From NCBI GenBank assembly GCA_020356025.1, contig CP070630.1, forward strand, positions 1,076,295 through 1,118,059: a DNA stretch of 41,765 bases. The letters run 5' to 3'. The notes beneath the pieces are model-generated. The model searched no databases, was not told where the DNA came from, and was given only the letters and a program-made list of their open reading frames with translations. Of the stretch, positions 7,841 through 15,309 are shown piece after piece. The stretch's first letter is position 1. Each line of letters starts with the position of its first letter. The position numbers and the translations under genes were made by a program. Source of the stretch: Dehalococcoidia bacterium (GTDB lineage Bacteria; Chloroflexota; Dehalococcoidia; SM23-28-2).

Positions 7841-8912
7841 CAGCCGCCAGCCGCCGCAGCGCCTCCAGCTTCTCTCGCCGTCCCAGTTTGGCCCGCTCGA
7901 CCGCCGCCCGCAGGGCCTCGATGGAGCGGTCGTAGGTGCGGCGATCGACCGGATAGGGATGGCCGTCCTTGCCGCCGTGGGCGAAGGAGAAGCGGGCGGG
8001 ATCGCGCACGCTGGCCTTGGCTCCGTACACCAGCTCCGAGACGAGGGCCAGGGCGCGGATGGTCTTGGCGCCCACTCCCTCCATGCCCAGAAGGCGCTCG
8101 AAGTCCTGGGGCTGGCGCTCGTAGGTCTTGAGGAAGATCTTGGCCAGCTTATCGGGATGGATGTCGCTGGGCTCAAGGTGATGGCGTTCCGGCAGCTCGA
8201 GCGTTTGCAGCCGCTTCAGCTCCCCCACCAGCTTGTCGGGCCTCTCGCCCGCCAGGCGGGCGCTCAGGTCGCGGCACTCATCGCTCTCTTGGGCCACCAT
8301 GTTCAGCACGGACCCGCGGCCGTCGGAGCAGATGGCACTGTGGGGCTCGCAGACGAAGTCATCCACCCTCGACGACAGCCAGTGGTAGCGACGGGCCCAG
8401 CGGGTGGCCTCGTTCATCCCCTGCTGGATCACCGTCCAGGCACCGTCGCCGCTCCAGACGAAGGTATGATGATAGAGCTGATAGCCGTCCTGGAGAGCGG
8501 CCGAGTCCACCTTGGCCGCCATGCGCGAGGCGTAGACCAGGCCCGACGGCTCGAAGCCGTAGCGCTCGCCGAACAGCTCAAGTTCCTGCGGCGTCTTACG
8601 CGAGGTCTTGCCCTTGCCGCCGGCCACGAACAGCCCCGAGTCCTTCTCCAGCCCCCGCAGGCCCTCCTTGAGGGCGCCGCAGACGGTTGTCGTGACACCG
8701 CTGGAGTGCCAGTCGAAGCCGAGGACGCAGCCGAAAGCCTGGAACCACAGCGGGTCCGACAGCTTGGCCAGCACCTCCTGCGGCCCATACTCCTCGACGA
8801 TGACCAGGGTGATCTGGCGGGCCAGCCCAGTCATCCGCTCGAAGAGCCATCTGGGGGCCGCCCCGTAGTGCAGCGGCAGGTTCGCCACGCCGGTGCGAGC
8901 GCCGGTGGACAT
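7836..8912 (-). CDS. DUF763 family protein with helix-hairpin-helix motif
   Basis: The 358-residue protein opens with GARTGVANLPLHYGAAPRW and continues with GFDWHSSGVTTTVCGALKEGLRG, characteristic of DUF763, a family of unknown function common in archaea and some bacteria. Near the C-terminus, GMEGVGAKTIRAL (276-288) is a helix-hairpin-helix signature, as in DNA glycosylases and other non-sequence-specific DNA-binding proteins. Several conserved acidic, His and Cys residues lie between 140 and 200. The start is ATG 8912, with a GGAGG site seven bases upstream. It is ten bases from endonuclease V, so a role in DNA repair or processing is a reasonable inference, but no activity is known. Confidence 0.88.
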   Translation of the reverse strand: MSTGARTGVANLPLHYGAAPRWLFERMTGLARQITLVIVEEYGPQEVLAKLSDPLWFQAFGCVLGFDWHSSGVTTTVCGALKEGLRGLEKDSGLFVAGGKGKTSRKTPQELELFGERYGFEPSGLVYASRMAAKVDSAALQDGYQLYHHTFVWSGDGAWTVIQQGMNEATRWARRYHWLSSRVDDFVCEPHSAICSDGRGSVLNMVAQESDECRDLSARLAGERPDKLVGELKRLQTLELPERHHLEPSDIHPDKLAKIFLKTYERQPQDFERLLGMEGVGAKTIRALALVSELVYGAKASVRDPARFSFAHGGKDGHPYPVDRRTYDRSIEALRAAVERAKLGRREKLEALRRLAAV

Positions 8913-9044
8913 GCCTGATCCTCCCCAGGCAAGGGTATCAGACAGCCGATCGGAAGTGAAGCGAGAAGAGGCACGCGACGGCGTCGACTAGGAAGGCAGA
9001 CAGCTAGGCCTTAGGTCGGCTGCCCACGGCCAACTACTCCGAAC

Positions 9045-10310
9045 CTACTTGGCCAGCACTCTGGACATCAGCTTCAGGCCCGCCTCCATCACCCGCCAGG
9101 GGGCTCCAGCGTGGAACGGCTTCCCTCTCTTGAAGCGGTAGGGAAGGTAGAGGGCCAGTATCTTCTTGCCCACCCGCCAGGCCGCTGACGTGCCCACCTT
9201 GTAGCGGCCGATGTCCTCCGGTCGAACCTCGACGGGCAGCTCAGGGCGGCCGGTAAGCCTCAAGGGCACCTGGGCGAAGGTGGCCTTGTCCAGCATGTCC
9301 ATGACGCACATGCTCGTGGGATCGAAGGGCTTGGCGCCGCTCTTGCCCAGGACCTCCGTCGCTAGATGCTCAGCGGCCGTATCCGCTTGCAGGAAAGCCT
9401 CGAACGCCTGCTTAACGGGGAAGTCGGCGGTGTCGCCAACCGCGTAGACCTCGGGGTGCTCGACCACCTGCCGCGTCTCGAACACAGTTCGGAGGAAGCC
9501 ACGATCGTCTGCTGGAAGAGCCGAGTAGCGCGTCCCGGCCACGTACGGCGGGAACGAGATGAGAAAGTCATAGGCCAGGCGCTCGCCGTTCTCATAGGTG
9601 ATTTGCCCGGGCTCGACCTCGGAGACGACGTGCTCGGTGCGTCCCTCAATCCCGCGACGATCGAACTCGCCGCCGATGACCTCGTGAAGGCGCGGGCCGA
9701 AGACCTGTATGTAGCCCTTTTCGAAGGTCGTCCAGATTATGTCGACGTGCTCCCGCACCTTCTTCCTCTTCAGCCACGTTTCGAGCATCAGGACGATCTC
9801 GTAGAGCGGGCCGGAGCACTTGTTGTTGGGCGGGAGAAGGAAGATGACCCTCTTGCGCTCGCCGGGGCCGGCGCTGCTGGCAAGCTTCTCGAAGGCCTCC
9901 CGCAGCTTCAGCATGTCTTGTTCCGTCCACACGGAAAGGCCGTTTTCGACCAGGCCGGGCACCTCCGCCGGCCGCATGTCGGCACCGGTAGCGACCACCA
10001 GGAAGTCGTAGGTGAGGCCCTGTTTGTCGACGCGGACGCTCTTGGCTGTGGGGTCGATCTCCTGCACTCGACCCTGCACAAACTCGATTCCTTGCCGCTT
10101 GGTGGGCCGGCTGAGGTCGATGCGGAGCTTTTTGGGATCGAGGCCGAAGGGGATGTAGATGGTGTTGGGTTTGTAGACAAAGTGCTCCTGCTCCGAGACG
10201 AGGGTAATGTCGGCTCGATCACCTAGACGCCAGCGCAAGTAGAAAGCTGACTCAAGGCCACCGAAGCCACCGCCCAGCACCAGCAATCGAGGCTTGGCCT
10301 TCGCAGTCAT
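9045..10310 (-). CDS. NAD(P)/FAD-dependent oxidoreductase, sulfide:quinone oxidoreductase-like
   Basis: This 421-residue flavoprotein has the N-terminal FAD-binding loop GGGFGG (13-18), the ATGAD motif (107-111) and a second FAD contact VGDTADF (291-297). It keeps two cysteines where sulfide:quinone oxidoreductases carry their redox pair: Cys165 in NNKCSGPLYE and Cys335 in SMCVMD. That argues for sulfide or persulfide oxidation at the membrane rather than type II NADH dehydrogenase, though the third cysteine of many SQRs is not obvious. The basic, hydrophobic C-terminus could bind membrane. GGAGG lies nine bases before the ATG. It appears to be a single-gene transcript; the 132 bases after it (8913-9044) hold no gene or clear terminator. 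Confidence 0.8.
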   Translation of the reverse strand: MTAKAKPRLLVLGGGFGGLESAFYLRWRLGDRADITLVSEQEHFVYKPNTIYIPFGLDPKKLRIDLSRPTKRQGIEFVQGRVQEIDPTAKSVRVDKQGLTYDFLVVATGADMRPAEVPGLVENGLSVWTEQDMLKLREAFEKLASSAGPGERKRVIFLLPPNNKCSGPLYEIVLMLETWLKRKKVREHVDIIWTTFEKGYIQVFGPRLHEVIGGEFDRRGIEGRTEHVVSEVEPGQITYENGERLAYDFLISFPPYVAGTRYSALPADDRGFLRTVFETRQVVEHPEVYAVGDTADFPVKQAFEAFLQADTAAEHLATEVLGKSGAKPFDPTSMCVMDMLDKATFAQVPLRLTGRPELPVEVRPEDIGRYKVGTSAAWRVGKKILALYLPYRFKRGKPFHAGAPWRVMEAGLKLMSRVLAK

Positions 10311-10397
10311 CGCTGGCTACCTCCCTTGCACTGTCCACTGGCTCGCCAGCCTAGCATATCTGGTTTCCTTGTATATCCGCACCCGTGTGAGCGCCGG

Positions 10398-10742
10398 TCA
10401 CCGCCGCGGTCGCCTCCCTCGCGCCGGACTCGCTTGCACATAGCGATAGCTCTCCTCGATCGCCGGCAGTGCCAGCGAGACGTCCTGCGGGTCGCTCAGG
10501 CGCAGGTGAAGCCAGTCGCCGAAGCGCCTGCCCTGGTGGACGAAGGGGCTCACCCTGGTGTCCTCCAGAAGCCGCTCCCTTTGCGGCGAAGGCACCTTCA
10601 CAACCACACCTTCGTCCTGGAAAAATGCAAACATCTTTCCCCTCACCAGATAGGCGTCGCAGCCGAACATCCGCCGCGGCTCCACCTGGCCCCAGGCCAT
10701 CAGGTTGGCCACGATCTCGCTCTGAGCCTGCTCAAGAGCCAT
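10398..10742 (-). CDS. TfoX N-terminal domain protein
   Basis: The 114-residue protein matches the TfoX/Sxy N-terminal domain pattern: an opening helix, then RRMFGCDAYLVRGKMFAFFQDEGVVVKV, and a C-terminal helical segment ending in a basic RGRRPRR tail. In gamma-proteobacteria TfoX controls competence, but short single-domain forms are widespread and have no defined role. It begins one base after the folD stop, so it is the last gene of the thyX-folD unit. The 87 bases between it and the oxidoreductase hold no gene. Confidence 0.75.
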   Translation of the reverse strand: MALEQAQSEIVANLMAWGQVEPRRMFGCDAYLVRGKMFAFFQDEGVVVKVPSPQRERLLEDTRVSPFVHQGRRFGDWLHLRLSDPQDVSLALPAIEESYRYVQASPARGRRPRR

Positions 10743-10743
10743 G

Positions 10744-11643
10744 CTAGGGTTCGGCGCTAGGCGCCGTCAGCGCATCCGCCGCCTTCACCGTGTTCGTCAG
10801 GAGCATGGCCACCGTCATCGGCCCGACGCCGCCCGGCACGGGGGTGATCGCCGCCGCCTTCTCCGCCACCGCCTCGAAGTCCACGTCCCCCACCAGGCGA
10901 TAGCCGCTCTTGCGGCTGGCGTCTTCCACCCGGTTGATCCCCACGTCGATGACCACCGTCCCCTCGCGCACCATGTCGGCGGTGATCGCCTTGGCCCTGC
11001 CCATAGCCGCCACCACGATGTCCGCCTGGCGGCTGTGGTAGGCTAGGTCCTTCGTGCCGGTGTGGCAGAGGGTGACGGTGGCGTTGGCGCCCGCTCGCTT
11101 CTGGATGAGGATAGCCGCCAGCGGCCGGCCCACTAGGTTGGAGCGGCCGCAGATGACCACGTGCTGACCGTCGGGCGGGTGGCCGGAGCGGATGAGCATC
11201 TCGACCACGCCCGCCGGCGTGCAGGGCAGGAGATACGGCTCTCCCTTGAACAGGCGACCCACGTTCATCGGGTGGAGGCCGTCGACGTCCTTCTCGGGCG
11301 CGATGGCGGCGGTGGCCCGCTGCTCATCGATCTGGAGCGGCAGAGGAAGCTGGACGATCATGCCGTGCACCTTGGCGTCGGCGTTCATTTTGGCGATAAG
11401 CCCCAGCAGCTCCGCCTCGGAGGTGGACTCGGGCAGGTGGATGGTCTGCGACTGGATGCCCGCCTCCTCGCAGGCGTTGCCCTTGCCGCGCACGTAGGAG
11501 ATGGAGGCGGGGTTATCGCCCACCAGGATGAAGGCCTGGGCGGGCATCACGCCCCGCTCCTCCTTGAGCTGGCGGACGCGCTCCGCCACCTCCGCGCGGA
11601 TGTCCGCTGCTATCGCTTTGCCGTCAATGATGCTACTCGACAT
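10744..11643 (-). CDS. folD: bifunctional methylenetetrahydrofolate dehydrogenase / methenyltetrahydrofolate cyclohydrolase
   Basis: FolD interconverts 5,10-methylene-, methenyl- and 10-formyl-tetrahydrofolate in the cytosol. The 299-residue protein has the catalytic YVxxK pattern (YVRGKGNACEEAGI), the QLPLP and DVDGLHP folate-site motifs, the NADP-binding CGRSNLVGRP, and PVPGGVGPMT near the end. I place the start at ATG 11643, ten bases after a GGAG site; a GTG three codons upstream has that site only two bases away. It overlaps the unknown gene upstream by 11 bases. ThyX, two genes upstream, consumes the methylene-tetrahydrofolate this enzyme handles. Confidence 0.96.
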   Translation of the reverse strand: MSSSIIDGKAIAADIRAEVAERVRQLKEERGVMPAQAFILVGDNPASISYVRGKGNACEEAGIQSQTIHLPESTSEAELLGLIAKMNADAKVHGMIVQLPLPLQIDEQRATAAIAPEKDVDGLHPMNVGRLFKGEPYLLPCTPAGVVEMLIRSGHPPDGQHVVICGRSNLVGRPLAAILIQKRAGANATVTLCHTGTKDLAYHSRQADIVVAAMGRAKAITADMVREGTVVIDVGINRVEDASRKSGYRLVGDVDFEAVAEKAAAITPVPGGVGPMTVAMLLTNTVKAADALTAPSAEP

Positions 11644-12400
11644 GTGTTGCACTCTCCTGACCCACCTCCGCGGGCCCCTGAACCGCCCTCAGCCCCAGCT
11701 CGAACAGCCGCCGCGTGAGCGCGAGCTCACGTTCCGGCAGGAGCGAGGCCAGCTTCTGCTCCAGGAAGTCCAGCCCGCAGGTAAACACCTCGGAGAGGTG
11801 GTCCAGCGCCAGATGCGCCTCCTTCTCGCCGAATAGCTGCGGCGGCGCCATCTGCAGGCCCTCCATTTCGTACCTCGCCATCGTGTGGAACGGCGCCCAG
11901 AATCTGGCCACGAACAGAGCCTTCACTACGGACTGCGGGTCGATGTTGGGCGGTATGTGATCCATCACCTTCCGCAGCTCGCCGCGGAACTTCCGGTCGT
12001 CGATCATGTTGTCCTTCGGGTATTCGCCGATGGTCGCCAGGAATATGACCTCGGCGTTCAGCTCGAGCGCTTCCTGAGCCGCTAGGATGGCCTCGGGATA
12101 CTGCCTCCTCCGATGCTGGCGCCACGCGTCGTCAGCCCGCATGAGCACGCCAGCCTCAAAGCCCGCCGCGAAGTGCAGGACACCCAGGGCCTCCTCCAGG
12201 GCCTGCTCACCCTCCGGCCCCAGCTTCGACAGCCCTTCTGCCAGCTCCTTCGCAGCCTCAGCCACCTCCGCCTGAAGCGTCTCGGCCATGGGCAAACGCA
12301 GCTGGACGTCGTTGCAGAACGCGACTGAGACATCGTAGCCGCCCTCAGCTCCAGTGCTCAGCACCAAGTCAAAAGTTGGGAGCCTATCCTCGCCAGTCAC
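11633..12400 (-). CDS. protein of unknown function in the thyX-folD operon
   Basis: I do not recognise this 255-residue protein. It begins with GTG 12400, four bases after the thyX stop, and overlaps folD by 11 bases, so it is very probably co-translated with both. It looks soluble and mostly helical: an acidic N-terminal beta-like stretch (1-35), a Glu/Ala-rich helix (about 40-85), then RRRQYPEAILAAQEALELNAEVIFLATIGEYP and a Met/Phe-rich stretch FVARFWAPFHTMARYEMEGLQM (about 168-190). There is no signal peptide, membrane helix or cysteine motif. The helical repeats and 'AILAAQEALELNAEVIF' faintly recall TPR-like packing, but I would not call a domain. Confidence 0.8.
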   Translation of the reverse strand: MTGEDRLPTFDLVLSTGAEGGYDVSVAFCNDVQLRLPMAETLQAEVAEAAKELAEGLSKLGPEGEQALEEALGVLHFAAGFEAGVLMRADDAWRQHRRRQYPEAILAAQEALELNAEVIFLATIGEYPKDNMIDDRKFRGELRKVMDHIPPNIDPQSVVKALFVARFWAPFHTMARYEMEGLQMAPPQLFGEKEAHLALDHLSEVFTCGLDFLEQKLASLLPERELALTRRLFELGLRAVQGPAEVGQESATHVE

Positions 12401-12404
12401 TTTC

Positions 12405-13175
12405 CTACACCTTCTCGTGCGGCGTGCGGGCCACCTCCGTGCCGTCGGCCAGCTCGACCACCGCGTAGTCGCCGAACATACTCGGCGCTTCCTTCTGCAT
12501 GATCCGCAGTATCTGGAGCGCTACCTTGCGTATCTCCACGTCCGCCCACTCGCTCGCCCGCATCTCGATGAAGTGGCGCAACGCGCGGCCGTTCGCCGTC
12601 ACGAAGATCATCGTCTCGGTGGCGTTGGGCAGCACGCTGCGAGCCGCCTGGCGGGCCAGCTTGCGCCGCTGGGTGCGATCGGGCACGTCCTTGTACTTGG
12701 CCGCCAACCCCTCCACCAGCTCCGCGTACGCCTCGTGCGCGGCCTTGATCGCCCGTAGCCAGCGTGCATGCAACTGCTCGTCCTCGGCGATGACGTCCGG
12801 CTCGATGAAGTTGGCCGTCGATTCGTCCACGTAGCGCTGCGAGAGCTGGCTGTAGCCGAAGCCAGCCCGATGGCGCACCAGCTCGTGGGTCAAGGAGCGC
12901 GACACGCCGGCGATGATGAAGTTCCAGACGGCGTGCTCCAGGACACTGCCGTGCTTGGACTCGATGATGTTGTCCAGGTACTGGCGGTTGTCCTTGCGCC
13001 CCTTGCCGTAGGACAGATAGCAGAGGCGGCCGGCGGCCTCCGCCAGCATCTCCGCCCCCACCTCCGTGTCCGTCTGCCAGGCCATGCCGTACTCGGACAG
13101 GAAGCTATCGATGGCCGCATCGTCGACAGACTGCCGACCTACCAGATAGACCTTGGGCTCGCGGATAATGTTCAC
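12405..13175 (-). CDS. thyX: flavin-dependent thymidylate synthase
   Basis: ThyX makes dTMP from dUMP with methylene-tetrahydrofolate, FAD and NADPH. The 256-residue protein has HELVRHR (97-103) and SQLSQRYVDES, the ThyX active-site block, plus EHAVWNFIIAGVSRS before it and RALRHFIEMRAS later. Between RHR and the Ser that aligns with the usual RHRX7S I count eight residues, one more than the textbook motif. The start is GTG 13175, with GGAGG six bases upstream and a good promoter at 13217-13245. No thyA-type gene is visible. It heads the unit thyX, unknown, folD and TfoX domain. Confidence 0.95.
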   Translation of the reverse strand: MNIIREPKVYLVGRQSVDDAAIDSFLSEYGMAWQTDTEVGAEMLAEAAGRLCYLSYGKGRKDNRQYLDNIIESKHGSVLEHAVWNFIIAGVSRSLTHELVRHRAGFGYSQLSQRYVDESTANFIEPDVIAEDEQLHARWLRAIKAAHEAYAELVEGLAAKYKDVPDRTQRRKLARQAARSVLPNATETMIFVTANGRALRHFIEMRASEWADVEIRKVALQILRIMQKEAPSMFGDYAVVELADGTEVARTPHEKV

Positions 13176-13216
13176 GGCCCGCCTCCCGCCGCCAGAGCGC
13201 CGTCATGGGCAGGCTC

Positions 13217-13245
13217 ATTATAGCCCCTACCCCCTGGAGCGTAAA
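13217..13245 (-). promoter_or_regulatory. sigma70-type promoter for thyX
   Basis: The minus strand reads TTTACG (13245-13240), a 17-base spacer, then TATAAT (13222-13217). The predicted transcript starts near 13210 with a leader of about 35 bases that contains the GGAGG of thyX. It lies back to back with the acpS promoter. Confidence 0.65.
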
Positions 13246-13272
13246 GAGATTATACGGTTGTTCCCCTGCACA

Positions 13273-13301
13273 TTTACACCTCTTGCTCTCGCCTGTACAA
13301 T
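13273..13301 (+). promoter_or_regulatory. sigma70-type promoter for acpS, leaderless or nearly so
   Basis: TTTACA (13273-13278), a 17-base spacer and TACAAT (13296-13301) match the consensus well. The predicted start near 13308 is only about four bases before the ATG at 13312, and there is no Shine-Dalgarno, so the mRNA is probably leaderless. The in-frame ATG at 13300 overlaps the -10 box and cannot be the start from this promoter. Confidence 0.65.
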
Positions 13302-13311
13302 GAAGCCAACC

Positions 13312-13758
13312 ATGTCCCCCTACGCCGTCGGCATCGATATCGTCGAACTGGAGCGTGTTGCCGCCGCTCTGGAGCGGCACGGCCAGCGCTTCATCGAGCG
13401 CGTCTACACCCCCATCGAGGCCGCCATCTGCCGCGGCCGCCCGCCTGAACTGGCCGCTCGCTTCGCCGCCAAGGAGGCGGTGATGAAGGCCCTGGGCACC
13501 GGCGCTCGCGGCGTCGCCTGGCGCGAGATCGAGGTGCTGCTCAATCGCCGCGGCAAGCCGCTGGTCTACCTGCACGGCCGCGCCCAGGAGCGCGCCAAGG
13601 AGATCGGCCTGGATGGGCTGGACTTGAGCATGTCCCATTCCCGCCAGTACGCCGTCGCCTTCGTGGTGGCCAGCGCCGACTCCCACCACGCCGAGAGCGA
13701 CCGCGACGGCTGGCGAGAAAAGCTTATCGATATCCTCAAAGAGCGCGGGCTGCTGTGA
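13312..13758 (+). CDS. acpS: holo-[acyl-carrier-protein] synthase
   Basis: AcpS transfers the phosphopantetheine arm of CoA to the acyl carrier protein. The 148-residue protein has the Mg-binding Asp9 in GIDIVELER and Glu55 in FAAKEAVMKALGTG, and the SMSHSRQYAVAFV strand near residue 105. The frame is open to 13153, but that region contains the promoters, so I start at ATG 13312. The protein is longer than the usual 120-130 residues because of a charged C-terminal tail. Its stop overlaps the next start (GTGA), as in many bacteria where acpS precedes the NAD(P)H-hydrate repair gene. Confidence 0.95.
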   Translation: MSPYAVGIDIVELERVAAALERHGQRFIERVYTPIEAAICRGRPPELAARFAAKEAVMKALGTGARGVAWREIEVLLNRRGKPLVYLHGRAQERAKEIGLDGLDLSMSHSRQYAVAFVVASADSHHAESDRDGWREKLIDILKERGLL

Positions 13759-15308
13759 AGCTGGTCACCGTCGAGCAGATGATGGAGCTGGAGCGCAATG
13801 CGGGCGTGCCCGTGCCCCAGCTCATGGAGAACGCCGGCCTGGCCGTCGCTCAGGAGGTGTGGCTGCTTCTGGGCGAGATCGCCGAACGCGCCATCCTGGT
13901 TCTGGTTGGCCCCGGCAACAACGGCGGCGATGGTCTGGTGGCCGCTCGCCACCTGCACGACTGGGGCAGCAAGGTGGACGTCTACATGCTCAAGCCCCGC
14001 GACGCCGAGAAGGACGACGTCTACCGCCAGGTGGTAGAGCGCGACATCCCCGTGAAGACTGCAGCAGAGGACAATGGCTTCCAAGCCCTCGAAGAGACGC
14101 TCTCGCGGGCGGATGTGGTCATCGACGGCCTGCTCGGCACCGGCCGTATGCGGCCCATCGACGGCGAGCTGGCCGAGATCATGAGGCGTCTGGCCGTCGC
14201 CCGCCAGCGGCCCCTCCCTCCCCACATCCTGGCCGTCGACCTGCCCAGCGGCGTCGACTGCGATACCGGCGCCGTCGACCCCCTCTGCGTCCCCGCCGAG
14301 TTGACGGTGGCGCTGGCTCACAGCAAGGTGGGCCTGCACGCCCTGCCCGCCGCCCAGTATTGCGGCCGCATCGAGGTGGCGGACATCGGCATACCACCCG
14401 CCCTGAGCGAGAACCTGCCCTACGAGCTCATGACCGCCGCCTGGGCGCGCTCCCTGCTTCCGCCAAGGCCTCCAGAGGCCAACAAGGGCACCTTCGGCAA
14501 GGTGCTGGTGGTGGCCGGCTCCACCGATTACATCGGCGCCGCCTACCTGGCCGCCGTCGGCGCCGGCCGCGTCGGAGCGGGCATGGTCAGCCTAGCCTGC
14601 GCCCGTAGCATCTACCCCATCATGGCTGCCAAGCTGGTGGAATCCACCCTCCTCCCCCTACCCGATGTCGAGGGCTTCCTGACAGGCGAATCAGTCCACA
14701 ACGTCCTTCAGGCCCTCGACCAGGGCTACAACGCCCTCCTGGTGGGCTGCGGCTTGGGCCAGATGGGCTATGTACAAGCGTTCATACAATCCCTGCTTCC
14801 CCGCCTGAAGGACGAAACCCTGCGGGCGGTCGTCATCGACGCCGATGGCCTCAACGCGCTGGCCGGCAGGGACCAGTGGTGGCAGAAGCTCACCGTGCCA
14901 GCCATCGTCACCCCCCACCCGGGAGAGATGTCCCGTCTCACCGGCCTGCCCATCGCGGACATCCAGTCCGACCGCCTCCAGACGGCCGTCGGCCAGGCGA
15001 GCGCCTGGGGTACGACGGTCATCCTCAAGGGAGCCCACACGGTGGTCGCCGCCCCAGACGGCCGCGCCCGCGTCAGCCCCTTCGCCAACCCCGCGCTGGC
15101 CTCGGGCGGCACCGGCGACGTCCTGGCGGGAGCCATCGCCGGGCTGGTCGCCCAGGGTTTGGAGCCTTTCGATGCCGCCTCCCTCGCCGTCTACCTGCAC
15201 GGCCGGGCGGGCGAGAAGGTGCGGGCAGAGCTGGGGGACGCCGGCCTTCTGGCTGGCGACCTGCTGCCGGCGCTGCCCCAGGTGATCAAAGAGCTGAGCG
15301 GCCGCTAG
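13755..15308 (+). CDS. nnr: bifunctional NAD(P)H-hydrate epimerase / ADP-dependent dehydratase
   Basis: The 517-residue protein fuses the two repair activities for hydrated NADH and NADPH. The N-terminal YjeF-type epimerase domain (about 1-215) carries GPGNNGGDG (52-60) and DGLLGTG. The C-terminal dehydratase domain (about 225-510) begins KGTFGKVLVVAGS and contains the conserved VTPHPGEMSRL and SGGTGDVLAG, which holds the catalytic Asp. The GTG start overlaps the acpS stop. RecJ follows after one base. Fused architecture and position next to acpS are typical. Confidence 0.95.
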   Translation: MKLVTVEQMMELERNAGVPVPQLMENAGLAVAQEVWLLLGEIAERAILVLVGPGNNGGDGLVAARHLHDWGSKVDVYMLKPRDAEKDDVYRQVVERDIPVKTAAEDNGFQALEETLSRADVVIDGLLGTGRMRPIDGELAEIMRRLAVARQRPLPPHILAVDLPSGVDCDTGAVDPLCVPAELTVALAHSKVGLHALPAAQYCGRIEVADIGIPPALSENLPYELMTAAWARSLLPPRPPEANKGTFGKVLVVAGSTDYIGAAYLAAVGAGRVGAGMVSLACARSIYPIMAAKLVESTLLPLPDVEGFLTGESVHNVLQALDQGYNALLVGCGLGQMGYVQAFIQSLLPRLKDETLRAVVIDADGLNALAGRDQWWQKLTVPAIVTPHPGEMSRLTGLPIADIQSDRLQTAVGQASAWGTTVILKGAHTVVAAPDGRARVSPFANPALASGGTGDVLAGAIAGLVAQGLEPFDAASLAVYLHGRAGEKVRAELGDAGLLAGDLLPALPQVIKELSGR

Positions 15309-15309
15309 G

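Noticed and set aside
7826-8176. Upstream extension of endonuclease V
   Set aside because: The extra residues are low-complexity Pro/Ser/Arg and lie inside the DUF763 gene in another frame.
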